Source: Herbaspirillum sp. CF444 (GTDB taxonomy: Bacteria > Pseudomonadota > Gammaproteobacteria > Burkholderiales > Burkholderiaceae_D). Taken from it: 64,000 nt of DNA. Of this stretch, positions 43,690-52,625 are shown one piece after another. Both the position numbers and the translations under genes were made by a program. The stretch covers positions 1 through 64,000 of the forward strand of contig NZ_AKJW01000118.1 of the NCBI RefSeq assembly GCF_000282135.1. The letters run 5' to 3'. The notes under the pieces are model-generated. The model saw nothing but the letters and a program-made list of their open reading frames with translations. It did no database searches and was not told where the DNA came from. Within the stretch, counting starts at the first letter, position 1, and the number at the start of each line of letters is the position of its first letter.

Positions 43690-46600
43690 GTGACCAATCC
43701 CGCCATACAACGCATCGTCAAAGTCCGGCGCGACTACAACACCTGGGTCGCCAACGAGACGCTGGAAGACTACGCGCTGCGCTATACGCCGCGCTCGTTC
43801 CGGCGCTGGTCGGAGTTCCGTCTGGCCAACACGGCGCTGGGCGCGACCTCGTTCCTGGCGCTGGAAGCGATCAGTGGCGCGATCACGCTGAGTTATGGAT
43901 TTACCAACACCTTCTGGGCGATTGCCTGCGTGGTGGTGCTGTTCTTCCTGACCGGTCTGCCGATCAGTTATTACGCCGCCAAGTACGGCGTCGACATGGA
44001 CCTGCTCACGCGCGGCGCCGGCTTCGGCTACATCGGCTCGACCGTCACCTCGCTGATCTACGCCAGCTTCACCTTCATCTTCTTCGCGCTGGAGGCGGCC
44101 ATCATGGCGCAGGCCATCGAAATCTATTTCGGCCTGCCGCTGGTGTACGGCTACGTGCTGTGCTCGCTGATCGTGATCCCCATGGTGGCCTACGGCATCA
44201 CGCTGATCAACCGCCTGCAGATGTGGACGCAGCCGGTGTGGATCGTGCTGCTGACGCTGCCTTATATCTGCGTCCTCTATAAAGAACCGGAAGCGCTCAC
44301 CAATCTGATCACCTTCGCCGGTCGTGCCGAAGAAGGCGGTTCGTTCAACATCTATCTGTTCGGCGCGGCGGCGACGGTGGCGTTTTCGCTGATCGCGCAG
44401 ATCGGCGAGCAGGTCGACTTCCTGCGCTTCCTGCCGGAGAAAACACAAGCCAATCGCGGCCGCTGGTGGACCGCGCTGCTGCTGGCCGGGCCGGGATGGA
44501 TCTTGCTGGGCGGGGCGAAGATGCTGGGCGGCGCGCTGCTGGCCTTCCTCGCGATCCAGCATGAAGTGCCGATGGGCAAGGCGGTGGAGCCGACCCAGAT
44601 GTATCTGATCGGCTATCAGTACGTGTTTTCCAATCCGGCGCTGGTGCTGGGTGCGGTGGCGCTGTTCGTGGTGGTGTCGCAGATCAAGATCAACGTCACC
44701 AATGCTTACGCCGGTTCGCTGGCATGGTCCAATTTTTTTGCGCGGCTGACGCACAGCCATCCGGGCCGCGTGGTGTGGCTGGTGTTCAATGTGCTGATCG
44801 CGGTGCTGCTGATGGAGCTCGGCGTCTTCAATGCACTGGAGCACGTGCTGGCGCTGTACAGCCTGGTGGCGATTTCGTGGATCGGTGCGGTGGTGTCGGA
44901 CCTGGTGATCAACAAGCCGCTGAAGCTGAGCCCGGCGCACATCGAATTCAAGCGCGCCCACCTGTACGACATCAATCCGGTGGGCGTCGGTTCGATGGCG
45001 ATTGCGTCCATCCTCTCGGCCATTGCCATGGCCGGCGTGCTCGGCAAACTGGCGGCGGCGATGTCGCCGTTCATCGCGCTCGGCACGGCCTTGCTGGCTG
45101 CGCCTCTGATCGCCATCGCCACGAAGAGCCGCTATTACATTGCGCGCAAGGACACGCTGGCGGCGCACGAAAATAAGTACGCGTACAAAGAACACGGCCA
45201 CCAACATGCCCAGCTCGACTGCGTCATCTGCGGCAATCAGTTCGAGACTCCCGACATGGCGCATTGCCCGGCCTACCAGGGCGCGATCTGTTCGCTGTGC
45301 TGTTCGCTCGACGCCCGTTGCAACGACCGCTGCAAGACGCCGGCGGCGCGCCTGCCGAACCAGGTGTTCAGCACCTTGCAAGCACTGCTGCCGGCGCGCT
45401 TCACGCTCAAGCTCAACACCCGCATCGGCCATTACCTGATCGTGTTCGGCCTGATCTCGGGCGGGCTGGCGGTGGTGCTGTGGATGCTGTACTTCCAGCA
45501 GATGGCGGGCATCTCCGGCCTGACGCCCAGCGGTCCCGATTCCATCCAGAGCATTTTCATCAAGCTGTTCTGCACGCTGCTGGTATTGATCGGCGTCGGC
45601 TCGTGGTGGCTGATCCTGACCAACGAAAGCCGCAGCGTCGCGCATGAAGAATCGGAACGCCAGACCAATCTGCTGCTGCAGGAAATCGAGGCGCACAAAC
45701 AAACCGACGCCGAACTGCAACGCGCCAAGGAAGCCGCCGAATCCGCCAACCTCGCCAAGAGCCGCTTCGTCACCGGCATGAGCCACGAACTGCGCACGCC
45801 CCTGAACAGCATCCTCGGCTATGCGCAGATCCTGCATGTCGATGCGACGATTCCGCCGGCGCGCAAGGACGCCATCGCGGTGATCCGGCGCAGCGGCGAA
45901 CATCTGCTGAGCCTGATCGACGGCCTGCTCGACATCGCCAAGATAGAAGCCGGCAAGATGCGGCTGGCCTCGGACGAACTGGCGCTATCGGAATTCCTCG
46001 AACAGATCGCCGGCATGTTCGCGCCGCAAGCCGAGCAAAAGGGCCTGAGCTTCCGCTTCGAGAAAACCGGCCGCATTCCGCACATCGTGCACGCCGACCA
46101 GAAGCGCCTGCGCCAGATCCTCATCAACCTGCTCGGCAACGCCGTCAAGTTCACCGACCGCGGCGGCGTGACGGTGCGCGTGCGCTACCTGCGCGAGATC
46201 GCCTACTTCGACATCATCGACACCGGCATCGGCATTGCCGACGACGACCTCGAACGCATCTTCCTGCCGTTCGAACGCAGCAATGCCGCCAACCTGCGCG
46301 AAGACATCGGCACCGGCCTGGGACTGGCCATCAGCAGCATGCTCACCCATATCATGGGCGGCGAACTGGCGGTCAAGAGCAAGGTCGGCAGCGGCAGCAG
46401 TTTCCACCTGAAGATCTATCTGCCGGAAGTGCACGTGCCGCGCCCGCGCCTGAAACTGGAAGACCAGATGTCGGGCTATATCGGTCCCTCCAAGCGCGTG
46501 CTGGTGGTCGACGACCAGGCCTCGCAACGCCTGCTGCTCAAGGAGATGCTGCTGCCGCTGGGCTTCGAGGTGATCGAGGCCGACGGCGGCATCGCCTGCC

Positions 46601-47193
46601 TGGAAGAACTGGCGCACCGTACGCCGACGCCGGACCTGGTGCTGCTCGACATCGCCATGCCGATGATGGACGGCTGGTCGGTGGCGCGCGCCATCCGCGC
46701 GCGCGGCCTGGCGCAGCTGCCGATCATCATCGTCTCGGCCAATGCTTTCGAAAGCGGACACGAGCGCGGCAACGAACGCAGCAACGATGGCGGCGATCCG
46801 CCTCTTTATAACGACTTCGTCGTCAAGCCGGTGTCGTACAGCGAATTGCTGTCCAAGATAAAACAGCAGCTGCGCATCGACTGGGTATCCTCGCCCGGGA
46901 CATCGGAATCGGCGCCGCCACCTTTACCGCCATCCGCTCCTGAGAAAAAAATCGTCACCGCCCAACCGATGATGCTGGTGCCCTCGCAGGAAAAACTGCA
47001 GGCGCTGCTGGAGCTCGGCTCCATCGGTTACGCCAAGGGCATCATCAGGAAACTCGACGAGATGGAACAACAGAATTCCGCTTACCTGCCCTTCACCACG
47101 GAACTCCGGCAACTGGTCAAACAGTTTCGCCTGAATGAATATGTCACCCGCATCAAGGAGATGATTCGTCATGATGTCAACAACGTCCGATAG
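43690..47193 (+). CDS. NCS1 permease-hybrid histidine kinase fusion
   Basis: A 1167-residue sensor. Residues about 30-500 are a whole NCS1-type permease (cytosine/allantoin family, about 12 TM; YALRYTPRSFRRWSEFRLANTALG at the start). Next comes a cluster of 8 Cys plus His525 (511-548; CVICGNQF, HCPAY, ICSLCCSLDARCNDRC), two further TM helices (about 580-660) and the kinase core. The phosphorylated residue is His699 (MSHELRTPLN), with LLGNAVKFT and DTGIGIADDD in the ATPase domain, and a receiver holds Asp987 (LLDIAMPMMDG). I chose GTG 43690; a mini-frame MNASKM overlaps it. It probably senses an amide or nucleobase-like nitrogen source and phosphorylates the overlapping downstream regulator. 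Confidence 0.88.
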   Translation: MTNPAIQRIVKVRRDYNTWVANETLEDYALRYTPRSFRRWSEFRLANTALGATSFLALEAISGAITLSYGFTNTFWAIACVVVLFFLTGLPISYYAAKYGVDMDLLTRGAGFGYIGSTVTSLIYASFTFIFFALEAAIMAQAIEIYFGLPLVYGYVLCSLIVIPMVAYGITLINRLQMWTQPVWIVLLTLPYICVLYKEPEALTNLITFAGRAEEGGSFNIYLFGAAATVAFSLIAQIGEQVDFLRFLPEKTQANRGRWWTALLLAGPGWILLGGAKMLGGALLAFLAIQHEVPMGKAVEPTQMYLIGYQYVFSNPALVLGAVALFVVVSQIKINVTNAYAGSLAWSNFFARLTHSHPGRVVWLVFNVLIAVLLMELGVFNALEHVLALYSLVAISWIGAVVSDLVINKPLKLSPAHIEFKRAHLYDINPVGVGSMAIASILSAIAMAGVLGKLAAAMSPFIALGTALLAAPLIAIATKSRYYIARKDTLAAHENKYAYKEHGHQHAQLDCVICGNQFETPDMAHCPAYQGAICSLCCSLDARCNDRCKTPAARLPNQVFSTLQALLPARFTLKLNTRIGHYLIVFGLISGGLAVVLWMLYFQQMAGISGLTPSGPDSIQSIFIKLFCTLLVLIGVGSWWLILTNESRSVAHEESERQTNLLLQEIEAHKQTDAELQRAKEAAESANLAKSRFVTGMSHELRTPLNSILGYAQILHVDATIPPARKDAIAVIRRSGEHLLSLIDGLLDIAKIEAGKMRLASDELALSEFLEQIAGMFAPQAEQKGLSFRFEKTGRIPHIVHADQKRLRQILINLLGNAVKFTDRGGVTVRVRYLREIAYFDIIDTGIGIADDDLERIFLPFERSNAANLREDIGTGLGLAISSMLTHIMGGELAVKSKVGSGSSFHLKIYLPEVHVPRPRLKLEDQMSGYIGPSKRVLVVDDQASQRLLLKEMLLPLGFEVIEADGGIACLEELAHRTPTPDLVLLDIAMPMMDGWSVARAIRARGLAQLPIIIVSANAFESGHERGNERSNDGGDPPLYNDFVVKPVSYSELLSKIKQQLRIDWVSSPGTSESAPPPLPPSAPEKKIVTAQPMMLVPSQEKLQALLELGSIGYAKGIIRKLDEMEQQNSAYLPFTTELRQLVKQFRLNEYVTRIKEMIRHDVNNVR

Positions 47194-48187
47194 GCATGTC
47201 GTCCTGATCGTCGACGACAAGCCCGACAACCTCGCCATGCTGTCCGATTCGCTCGACGAGAGCGGCCACATCGTGCTGGTCGCCACCGACGGCATCAGCG
47301 CGCTGGAGCGGCTCGACTACATCACGCCGGACCTGATCCTGCTCGACGCGATGATGCCCGGCATCGACGGTTTCGAAACCTGCAAGCGCATCAAGCTGAT
47401 CAAGAGCGTCAACCACGTGCCGGTGGTGTTCATGACCGGGCTGACCGAAACCGAACACGTGGTGCGCGGCTTCGAAGTCGGCGGCATCGACTACGTCACC
47501 AAGCCGATCAAGCCGCAGGAAGTCGTCGCCCGCATCGGCGCCCACATCAAGACCGCGCGCATGATGTCGCAGGCGCGCGGCATGCTGGAACACGCCGCGC
47601 ACGCCGTCATCGTCCTCGGCGGCAACGGTCTCTCGCTGTGGCAGACCAGCAAGGCATCGCTGTGGCTGGAAAAATATTTCCCCGTCGGCGTCAATGCGAA
47701 CGCCAGCCACAAATTGCCGGCGATGCTGCAATCCTGGCTCAACGAAAGCCTGGTGCGCCAACGACAGAGCATGGGCGGCGGCGACATCCGTCCGCTGGTG
47801 ATGACGCAAGGCGACTGCGAATTGCGCATCGCCCTTTCGGCTGCCGGACAGGGGCACGAAATCACCCTGCTGCTGGAGGAAAAAAACATCGCTGCCGCCA
47901 CGGCCACGGCGTCGATGCATCCTGCGGCCGGCAGCGAACCCGCAGCCAATCCGCTCGCGCTGGAAAGTTTCCACCTGACGCCGCGCGAAAGCGATGTGCT
48001 GATGTGGCTGGGCAAGGGAAAAACCAACCGCGACATCGCCGACATCCTTGGCATGAGTCCGCGCACGGTCAACAAGCATCTGGAACACATCTTCGTCAAA
48101 CTCGGCGTGGAGACCCGTTCGGCAGCGGCAGTGATGGCGAACGGTGCGCAGCAGACGCCGAGGAGCGGCAGCGGGCTGTTGCAATAG
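47171..48187 (+). CDS. Response regulator with LuxR-type HTH
   Basis: A 338-residue protein with a receiver (8-125; phospho-Asp59 in LILLDAMMPGIDG, Lys in DYVTKPIKP), a middle region (about 135-265) of unknown fold, and a C-terminal LuxR HTH (about 275-325; LTPRESDVLMWLGKGKTNRDIADILGMSPRTVNKHLEHIFVKLGVETRSAA). It overlaps the kinase gene by 23 bases. It is the presumed regulator of the divergent urt-ami-fmd operon through the paired TTTGACGTA sites. Confidence 0.92.
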   Translation: MMSTTSDRHVVLIVDDKPDNLAMLSDSLDESGHIVLVATDGISALERLDYITPDLILLDAMMPGIDGFETCKRIKLIKSVNHVPVVFMTGLTETEHVVRGFEVGGIDYVTKPIKPQEVVARIGAHIKTARMMSQARGMLEHAAHAVIVLGGNGLSLWQTSKASLWLEKYFPVGVNANASHKLPAMLQSWLNESLVRQRQSMGGGDIRPLVMTQGDCELRIALSAAGQGHEITLLLEEKNIAAATATASMHPAAGSEPAANPLALESFHLTPRESDVLMWLGKGKTNRDIADILGMSPRTVNKHLEHIFVKLGVETRSAAAVMANGAQQTPRSGSGLLQ

Positions 48188-48469
48188 ATCTGCCCCCAGA
48201 ATATGGCGCCTGCAAGAATGCAATGATCGGCTACGGTAACAGCCCCGACCTTCTCTCGCACCAGCGTCCGATCAAACTCATCCAAGAATTTTTCTGTGCT
48301 CTGGCCATGGCCTTCCGGATTCCGGCCACCGCGAAAACGATTCCTTCCATTGATGACGATATGCCGCGCCTTCGCGTGAAAAGTGGCGGTCGATGGCTGC
48401 CGCCGGAGCGATATACGGCTGCGCCTGCATGGACGCAGGGCAGCCGTCGTCCGGGCGACACAGATGGGC

Positions 48470-49129
48470 TCAGGCGGACGGCAGGACGTGCAGCATGTCT
48501 TCCGGCTCCGGACGGTGGGTGTAGTCGGGATTGACCTCGGCGTACAAAATAGTGCCGTCCTGTGCTACCACATAGCGCGCCGGCATCGGCAGCGTCCAGC
48601 TGTCGTCGCCGTTGAACGTCGGCAGGTCGTTCTTGAGCATCTTGTACAGGTCGACCAGATAGTCTGGCAGGGCAAAACGCAAACCGAAGGCAGCGGCGAC
48701 GTCGTTGTGCGTGTCGCTCAGGATGGGGAATCCCAGATTGTTGTTGCGCATCGACTTGCGGCTGTTGGGCGCCGTCTGCGGCGAGATCGCCACCAGGCTG
48801 GCGCCGGCTGCGCGAAACGCGGGCAGCGTTTCTTGCAAAGCAAGCAGCTCCATATTGCAATAAGGGCACCAGACGCCGCGATAGAAACTGAGGATCAGCG
48901 GACCTTGCGCCAACAGATCGGCGGACGACACCGACTTGCCGTCGGGATCGTTGAGCGTGAACGAGGGCGCTTTATCGCCTGCCTTCAATGCACGGCCGGC
49001 CTGGCCGGAAGCGATCAGTTCGGCGGTGGCGCGGGCCATGATCGGATGGATTGCGGCGGGCGCGTTGTAGGGTGGCTTGCCGGCGACGAAATCGGCTTTG
49101 AAGGCGTCCAGTCTGGCTTGCAATGTCAT
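48470..49129 (-). CDS. Peroxiredoxin (AhpC/TSA family)
   Basis: A 219-residue thiol peroxidase. After a helical N-terminal extension (1-45) comes the thioredoxin-like fold with APSFTLNDPDGKSV and the active site FYRGVWCPYCNME (Cys88 and Cys91), a CxxC variant found in bacterioferritin-comigratory-like and AhpC/TSA-family proteins. The start at 49129 follows AGGAGA. It is divergent from a LysR regulator, so it is probably induced by oxidants or electrophiles. Confidence 0.88.
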   Translation of the reverse strand: MTLQARLDAFKADFVAGKPPYNAPAAIHPIMARATAELIASGQAGRALKAGDKAPSFTLNDPDGKSVSSADLLAQGPLILSFYRGVWCPYCNMELLALQETLPAFRAAGASLVAISPQTAPNSRKSMRNNNLGFPILSDTHNDVAAAFGLRFALPDYLVDLYKMLKNDLPTFNGDDSWTLPMPARYVVAQDGTILYAEVNPDYTHRPEPEDMLHVLPSA

Positions 49130-49227
49130 GATGATTCTCCTGGTTGGGGATCGCGGAAGTGCAATCGACGGATGCATCTTCTGCCAATCGGGCAGGCCTG
49201 AGAACGCAGGCGCACGGCATATGATTC

Positions 49228-49242
49228 ATTCCAAATTGGAAT
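49228..49242. promoter_or_regulatory. Candidate LysR operator ATTCCAAATTGGAAT
   Basis: A perfect 15-bp palindrome (arms ATTCCAA and TTGGAAT around A) that contains the LysR T-N11-A pattern. It is placed 67 bases before the LysR gene and about 100 before the divergent peroxiredoxin gene. Confidence 0.6.
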
Positions 49243-49309
49243 AAACTATGCTCCTGACGCACAAAACCACCAATCATCGCGTCACGACAAATTCCAGGGA
49301 GGAATACAA

Positions 49310-50194
49310 ATGGACAGGCTGAATGCGATGGCAACCTTCGTCAACGTGGTCGAATCGGGCTCGTTCTCGGGCGCCGCGCGCCGGCTGGAAGTAGGCCAGC
49401 CGGCCGTGTCGAAGACGATCGCGCAGCTGGAAGAACGCCTCGGCGTGCGCCTGCTGCTGCGCTCCACGCGCGGCCTGACGCCGACCGAAGCAGGCCAGCG
49501 TTTTTACGAACGCGCCCTGCGCGCCATCGAAGAAGCCGACGCAGCCGAACGCAGCGCGCGCGATGCCGGCACCGGTTTGTCGGGGCCGCTGCGCATCTGT
49601 GCGGCGGTGACGTTTACCCGCCTGCGCATCCTGCCCTACCTGCAACCCTTCCTCGACCTGCATCCGCAACTGAGCCTCGACATCGTGCTCGACGATCGCC
49701 ATATCGACATGCTCGAAGAAGGCATCGACGTTGCCCTGCGCATGGGTTCGCTCACCGACTCCGGCATGACGGCGCGCAAGATCGCGCAGAGCCCGCGTTC
49801 GGTGGTCGGCACGCCGGCCTACTTCGCCAGACGCGGCGTTCCCGCCACGCCGGCCGATCTGGGTTGCCATAGCGCCGTCATCTACGGCCGGGTCGGCGGC
49901 GGCAGCTGGGAATTCCGGCGCGGCAGCACCGAAGTCTCCGTCGCCGTCAGCGGCCGCATCAGGGTCAACGCCGCCGAAGGCGTGCGCGCCGCGGTGCTGG
50001 CCGACATGGGACTGGCAATTTCGTCGGAATGGATGTTCGAACCGGAACTGGCCAGCGGCGCATTGCAACGCGTGCTGACCGAGTGGGAATTGCCGCCGGT
50101 CGACTTGTGGGCGGTGTATCCGGGCGGACGCATGGCCAGCGCCAAGGCGCGGGCGTTTATCGCCTATGTCGAGGAACTGCTGTCGGCCCGATAG
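49310..50194 (+). CDS. LysR-family transcriptional regulator
   Basis: A 294-residue regulator. The winged HTH (1-60) is MDRLNAMATFVNVVESGSFSGAARRLEVGQPAVSKTIAQLEERLGVRLLLRSTRGLTPTEAG, and the effector domain (about 90-290) has LRICAAVTFTRLRILPYLQPFLDLHPQLSLDIVLDDR of the CrgA-like subgroup. The start follows GGGAGG. It is divergent from the peroxiredoxin gene and likely controls it. Confidence 0.92.
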   Translation: MDRLNAMATFVNVVESGSFSGAARRLEVGQPAVSKTIAQLEERLGVRLLLRSTRGLTPTEAGQRFYERALRAIEEADAAERSARDAGTGLSGPLRICAAVTFTRLRILPYLQPFLDLHPQLSLDIVLDDRHIDMLEEGIDVALRMGSLTDSGMTARKIAQSPRSVVGTPAYFARRGVPATPADLGCHSAVIYGRVGGGSWEFRRGSTEVSVAVSGRIRVNAAEGVRAAVLADMGLAISSEWMFEPELASGALQRVLTEWELPPVDLWAVYPGGRMASAKARAFIAYVEELLSAR

Positions 50195-50200
50195 GAAATC

Positions 50201-50944
50201 TTATTTGCCGCTTTTACGCTGCACAGCCTTGAACGCCTCCGGCGTCCACGGCCGTACGGCCATGATGAAGCTGGTGCCGAAACGCTGCTCCAGCGGCAAT
50301 TCCAGATCCTGATGATGCAGCGCCGAGAACTCGGCGCCCAAGCGACGCATGTGCTGCTGCACGACTTCATTGCTGGCGTGCGACAGCATGCCGCTGACCA
50401 TCATCATCTTTTCACCCTTGCCGTCGAAGCGCGAATTGAAGAAATCATTCTTCAACTGCGCGCGAAAATACTGCTGGATGGGGCCGCCCGGCAGCCATTG
50501 GAAATCCGGCGCCACGCGCACCCTGATCTTGTTGTTGGGCAGCAGGTCGATGATGCCCAGCTTGTCCAGGCGCGCCAGCAGGCGGATGCATTCGGCCTTG
50601 GTGAACGCAAAGGCTTCCACGATCTCTTCCAGCGTCCAGTGATTGACCGCATGCACGGCGATCAGCAGCAAGCGCGGGTCGGCGACCAGCTTGCTCTCCT
50701 GCTCCCGCGTCAGTTGCACCGGCGTGACCGACTCGTGCGCGACCATGCGCGCCAAGTCGCTGATCTGTATGTTCAGCAGCGAGCAGACCTGATCGAAACG
50801 TTCCAGCGTAAAACTCTTTTCGGCGAAGACGCGTTTGACGCTGGCTTCGCTCAGGCCCAGTCCTTTTCCCAATTTGGCATAGGTCACGCCGCGCGCCTTC
50901 AATACGTTTTTCAATGCGCCGATGAGCGCGTCTGCCTGGGCCAT
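50201..50944 (-). CDS. XRE-family transcriptional regulator
   Basis: A 247-residue protein with an N-terminal HTH (about 5-65; LIGALKNVLKARGVTYAKLGKGLGLSEASVKRVFAEKSFTLERFDQVCSLLNI) and a larger C-terminal domain of unknown function (about 85-240), rich in helices with GKGEKMMMVSGMLSHASNEVVQQHMRRL. The start has the AGAGAG-type site shared with the two divergent exported-protein genes. A strong palindrome lies upstream, so autoregulation is likely. Confidence 0.85.
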   Translation of the reverse strand: MAQADALIGALKNVLKARGVTYAKLGKGLGLSEASVKRVFAEKSFTLERFDQVCSLLNIQISDLARMVAHESVTPVQLTREQESKLVADPRLLLIAVHAVNHWTLEEIVEAFAFTKAECIRLLARLDKLGIIDLLPNNKIRVRVAPDFQWLPGGPIQQYFRAQLKNDFFNSRFDGKGEKMMMVSGMLSHASNEVVQQHMRRLGAEFSALHHQDLELPLEQRFGTSFIMAVRPWTPEAFKAVQRKSGK

Positions 50945-50975
50945 GTTGTTCTCTCTGTGCGATGCAATGCGATTG

Positions 50976-50996
50976 AAGTATCGAATTTCGATACTT
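50976..50996. promoter_or_regulatory. 21-bp perfect palindrome before the XRE gene
   Basis: Arms AAGTATCGAA and TTCGATACTT around a single T, 32 bases before the XRE start codon. A further partial half-site, TTCGATTCT, is just beyond it. Such a site before an XRE gene usually marks the binding site of that protein. Confidence 0.6.
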
Positions 50997-51109
50997 AATT
51001 CATAATTTTTCGATTCTACCAGCATTCATGACCCATTTTTCAATACCTTTGCTACAGTCCGTCTGCGCTCAACGGAAGCGCATCCCGACAACATCACAGA
51101 GAGAACAAC

Positions 51110-51529
51110 ATGAACACATCACCACTGTCCTTCGTCCGCACCCTTGCACTGAGCTGCGCATTGTCTTGCACCCTGCTGTCCAATCCGGTCGCCGCGCAAT
51201 CCACCGCCAGCGACGCCTCGGCGATTTCGGTCGTGGCGTCGGTGGTTGCGCCGGCGATGTTCATCTCCGAAGGCGGCGAATACCTGGTCAAAGGCGTAGA
51301 GGCATCGGGCAAGGGTTCAGTGTATGTACTGGAGAAGATCGGCACCGGCGTGCGCGGCTCGGTCACCGTGAGCGCCAATGTCAGCGGCGCCGCTTCGGTC
51401 GGCGTCGGCGCCAGCATCAAGGCCACGGCGACATCGGCCGGCATGCTGCTGGTCAGCGCCGGACAAGTGCTGGCGATCATTCCCAATGAACTGGGCAAGG
51501 CGCTCATGAAGAGCAAGAAGATTTCCTGA
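51110..51529 (+). CDS. Exported Ala/Ser/Val-rich protein, uncharacterised
   Basis: A 139-residue protein with a signal peptide (MNTSPLSFVRTLALSCALSCTLLSNPVAAQS). The mature part is low-complexity and glycine/serine/valine-rich (VSANVSGAASVGVGASIKATATSAGMLLVSAGQVLAIIPNELGKALMKSKK), suggesting a periplasmic or surface protein. The start region CACAGAGAGAACAACATG is identical to that of the divergent XRE gene. It is followed after 42 bases by the DUF2145 gene and probably shares its transcript. The function is unknown. Confidence 0.75.
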   Translation: MNTSPLSFVRTLALSCALSCTLLSNPVAAQSTASDASAISVVASVVAPAMFISEGGEYLVKGVEASGKGSVYVLEKIGTGVRGSVTVSANVSGAASVGVGASIKATATSAGMLLVSAGQVLAIIPNELGKALMKSKKIS

Positions 51530-51571
51530 TAGTCGCCCGTCACACCATCACGCCATCACAGAGAGCACAAC

Positions 51572-52357
51572 ATGCATAAAAAATTCTTGCTCGCCGCCGC
51601 CACTTCCTTCTGCTTGCTGCTGCCGACGGTCGGTCATGCCGGCCAGGGATGCGAACAGAAACCGCCCACCGAGAACATGGTCGCCAAGGGCATCACACTG
51701 GCGGTCAAGACCGTCGGGCAACTCGACGCCAGCGGCGCCGACGTTGTCGTCATCGGCCGCGTCGGCCAGGACCTGAGCAAATACAAGCAGCACTATTCGC
51801 ACATCGGTTTCGCCTACAAGGACAAGGGCAGCTGGACCATCGTGCACAAGCTCAACGAATGCGGCACGGCGGTCAGCAATATTTACGAGCAGGGGATGGG
51901 ACAGTTCTTCCTCGACGATCCGTTCCGCTTCGAAACCGCGATCGCGGTGCCGACGCCGGAAGTACAGCAACGCCTGCGCGCCGTGCTCACCGATCCGCAA
52001 AAAGTGCTGGCCGAACACACGCCGAGCTACAACATGCTGTCCTACGCATGGAGCACGAAGTACCAGCAGTCCAATCAATGGGTATTGGAAACGCTTGCAA
52101 TGGCGCAAGAGTCCGCCATCCGCAATCGCGAGCAGGCGCAGGCGTGGCTGAAGTTCAAAGGCTATGAACCTACGGTGCTGAACCTTGGTCCGATGACGCG
52201 TCTGGGCGGAAGGATGTTCAAGGCCAACATTGCCTTCGACGATCATCCCAACGAGAAACGTTTCAGCGATCGCATAGAGACCATCGGCGCAGATTCTGTA
52301 TTCGCTTTTCTGGAACAATCGGGAATGCAGCTCGCGCGCATCGTTGTCAATCTCTGA
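51572..52357 (+). CDS. Exported DUF2145-family protein
   Basis: A 261-residue protein with a signal peptide (cleaved near VGHAG; Cys26 in GQGCEQ). The DUF2145 core is recognisable: VVIGRVGQDLSKYKQHYSHIGFAYKDKGSWTIVHKLNECGTAVSNIYEQGMGQFFLDDPFRFE. The conserved His80, Asn and Cys of YSHIGFA and LNECGT are kept; they recall a papain-like NlpC/P60 layout, but this is inference. It is probably periplasmic and is coupled with the upstream exported protein. The role is unknown. Confidence 0.8.
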   Translation: MHKKFLLAAATSFCLLLPTVGHAGQGCEQKPPTENMVAKGITLAVKTVGQLDASGADVVVIGRVGQDLSKYKQHYSHIGFAYKDKGSWTIVHKLNECGTAVSNIYEQGMGQFFLDDPFRFETAIAVPTPEVQQRLRAVLTDPQKVLAEHTPSYNMLSYAWSTKYQQSNQWVLETLAMAQESAIRNREQAQAWLKFKGYEPTVLNLGPMTRLGGRMFKANIAFDDHPNEKRFSDRIETIGADSVFAFLEQSGMQLARIVVNL

Positions 52358-52393
52358 TCGGAACATCGGCAACGCCAGTCAGGGAGCGGATTT

Positions 52394-52431
52394 GCGAAGA
52401 AATGCACGACGCGCTGCGGGCATTTCTTCGC
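52394..52431 (+). terminator. Long hairpin after the DUF2145 gene
   Basis: Perfect 12-bp arms (GCGAAGAAATGC and its complement) with a 14-base loop, 36 bases after the stop codon. There is no T-tract, so Rho-independent termination is uncertain, but stability should be high. Confidence 0.55.
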
Positions 52432-52625
52432 GTCTCGTCTGGCGTCTCAGTTAGACGATCTCTTTATATCAGTCATTCTATTTTCGGATAACGCTGAAAT
52501 ATCTGGTTGCAAAACAAAACTCCGATCCCAGATCGGTACTGAGCCCGAACGAACCAACCCCGGTTTCACTTCACGGCTTCACTTTTTGCCTTATTTGCAT
52601 CAACCATTTACTCAGAGAGAATGAA

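Noticed and set aside
43537..45903. 788-codon open frame on the minus strand opposite the NCS1 permease-kinase gene
   Set aside because: The translation is Arg/His/Gln/Asp-rich with no domain, and it mirrors the strong third-base GC bias of the real plus-strand gene. An antisense artefact.
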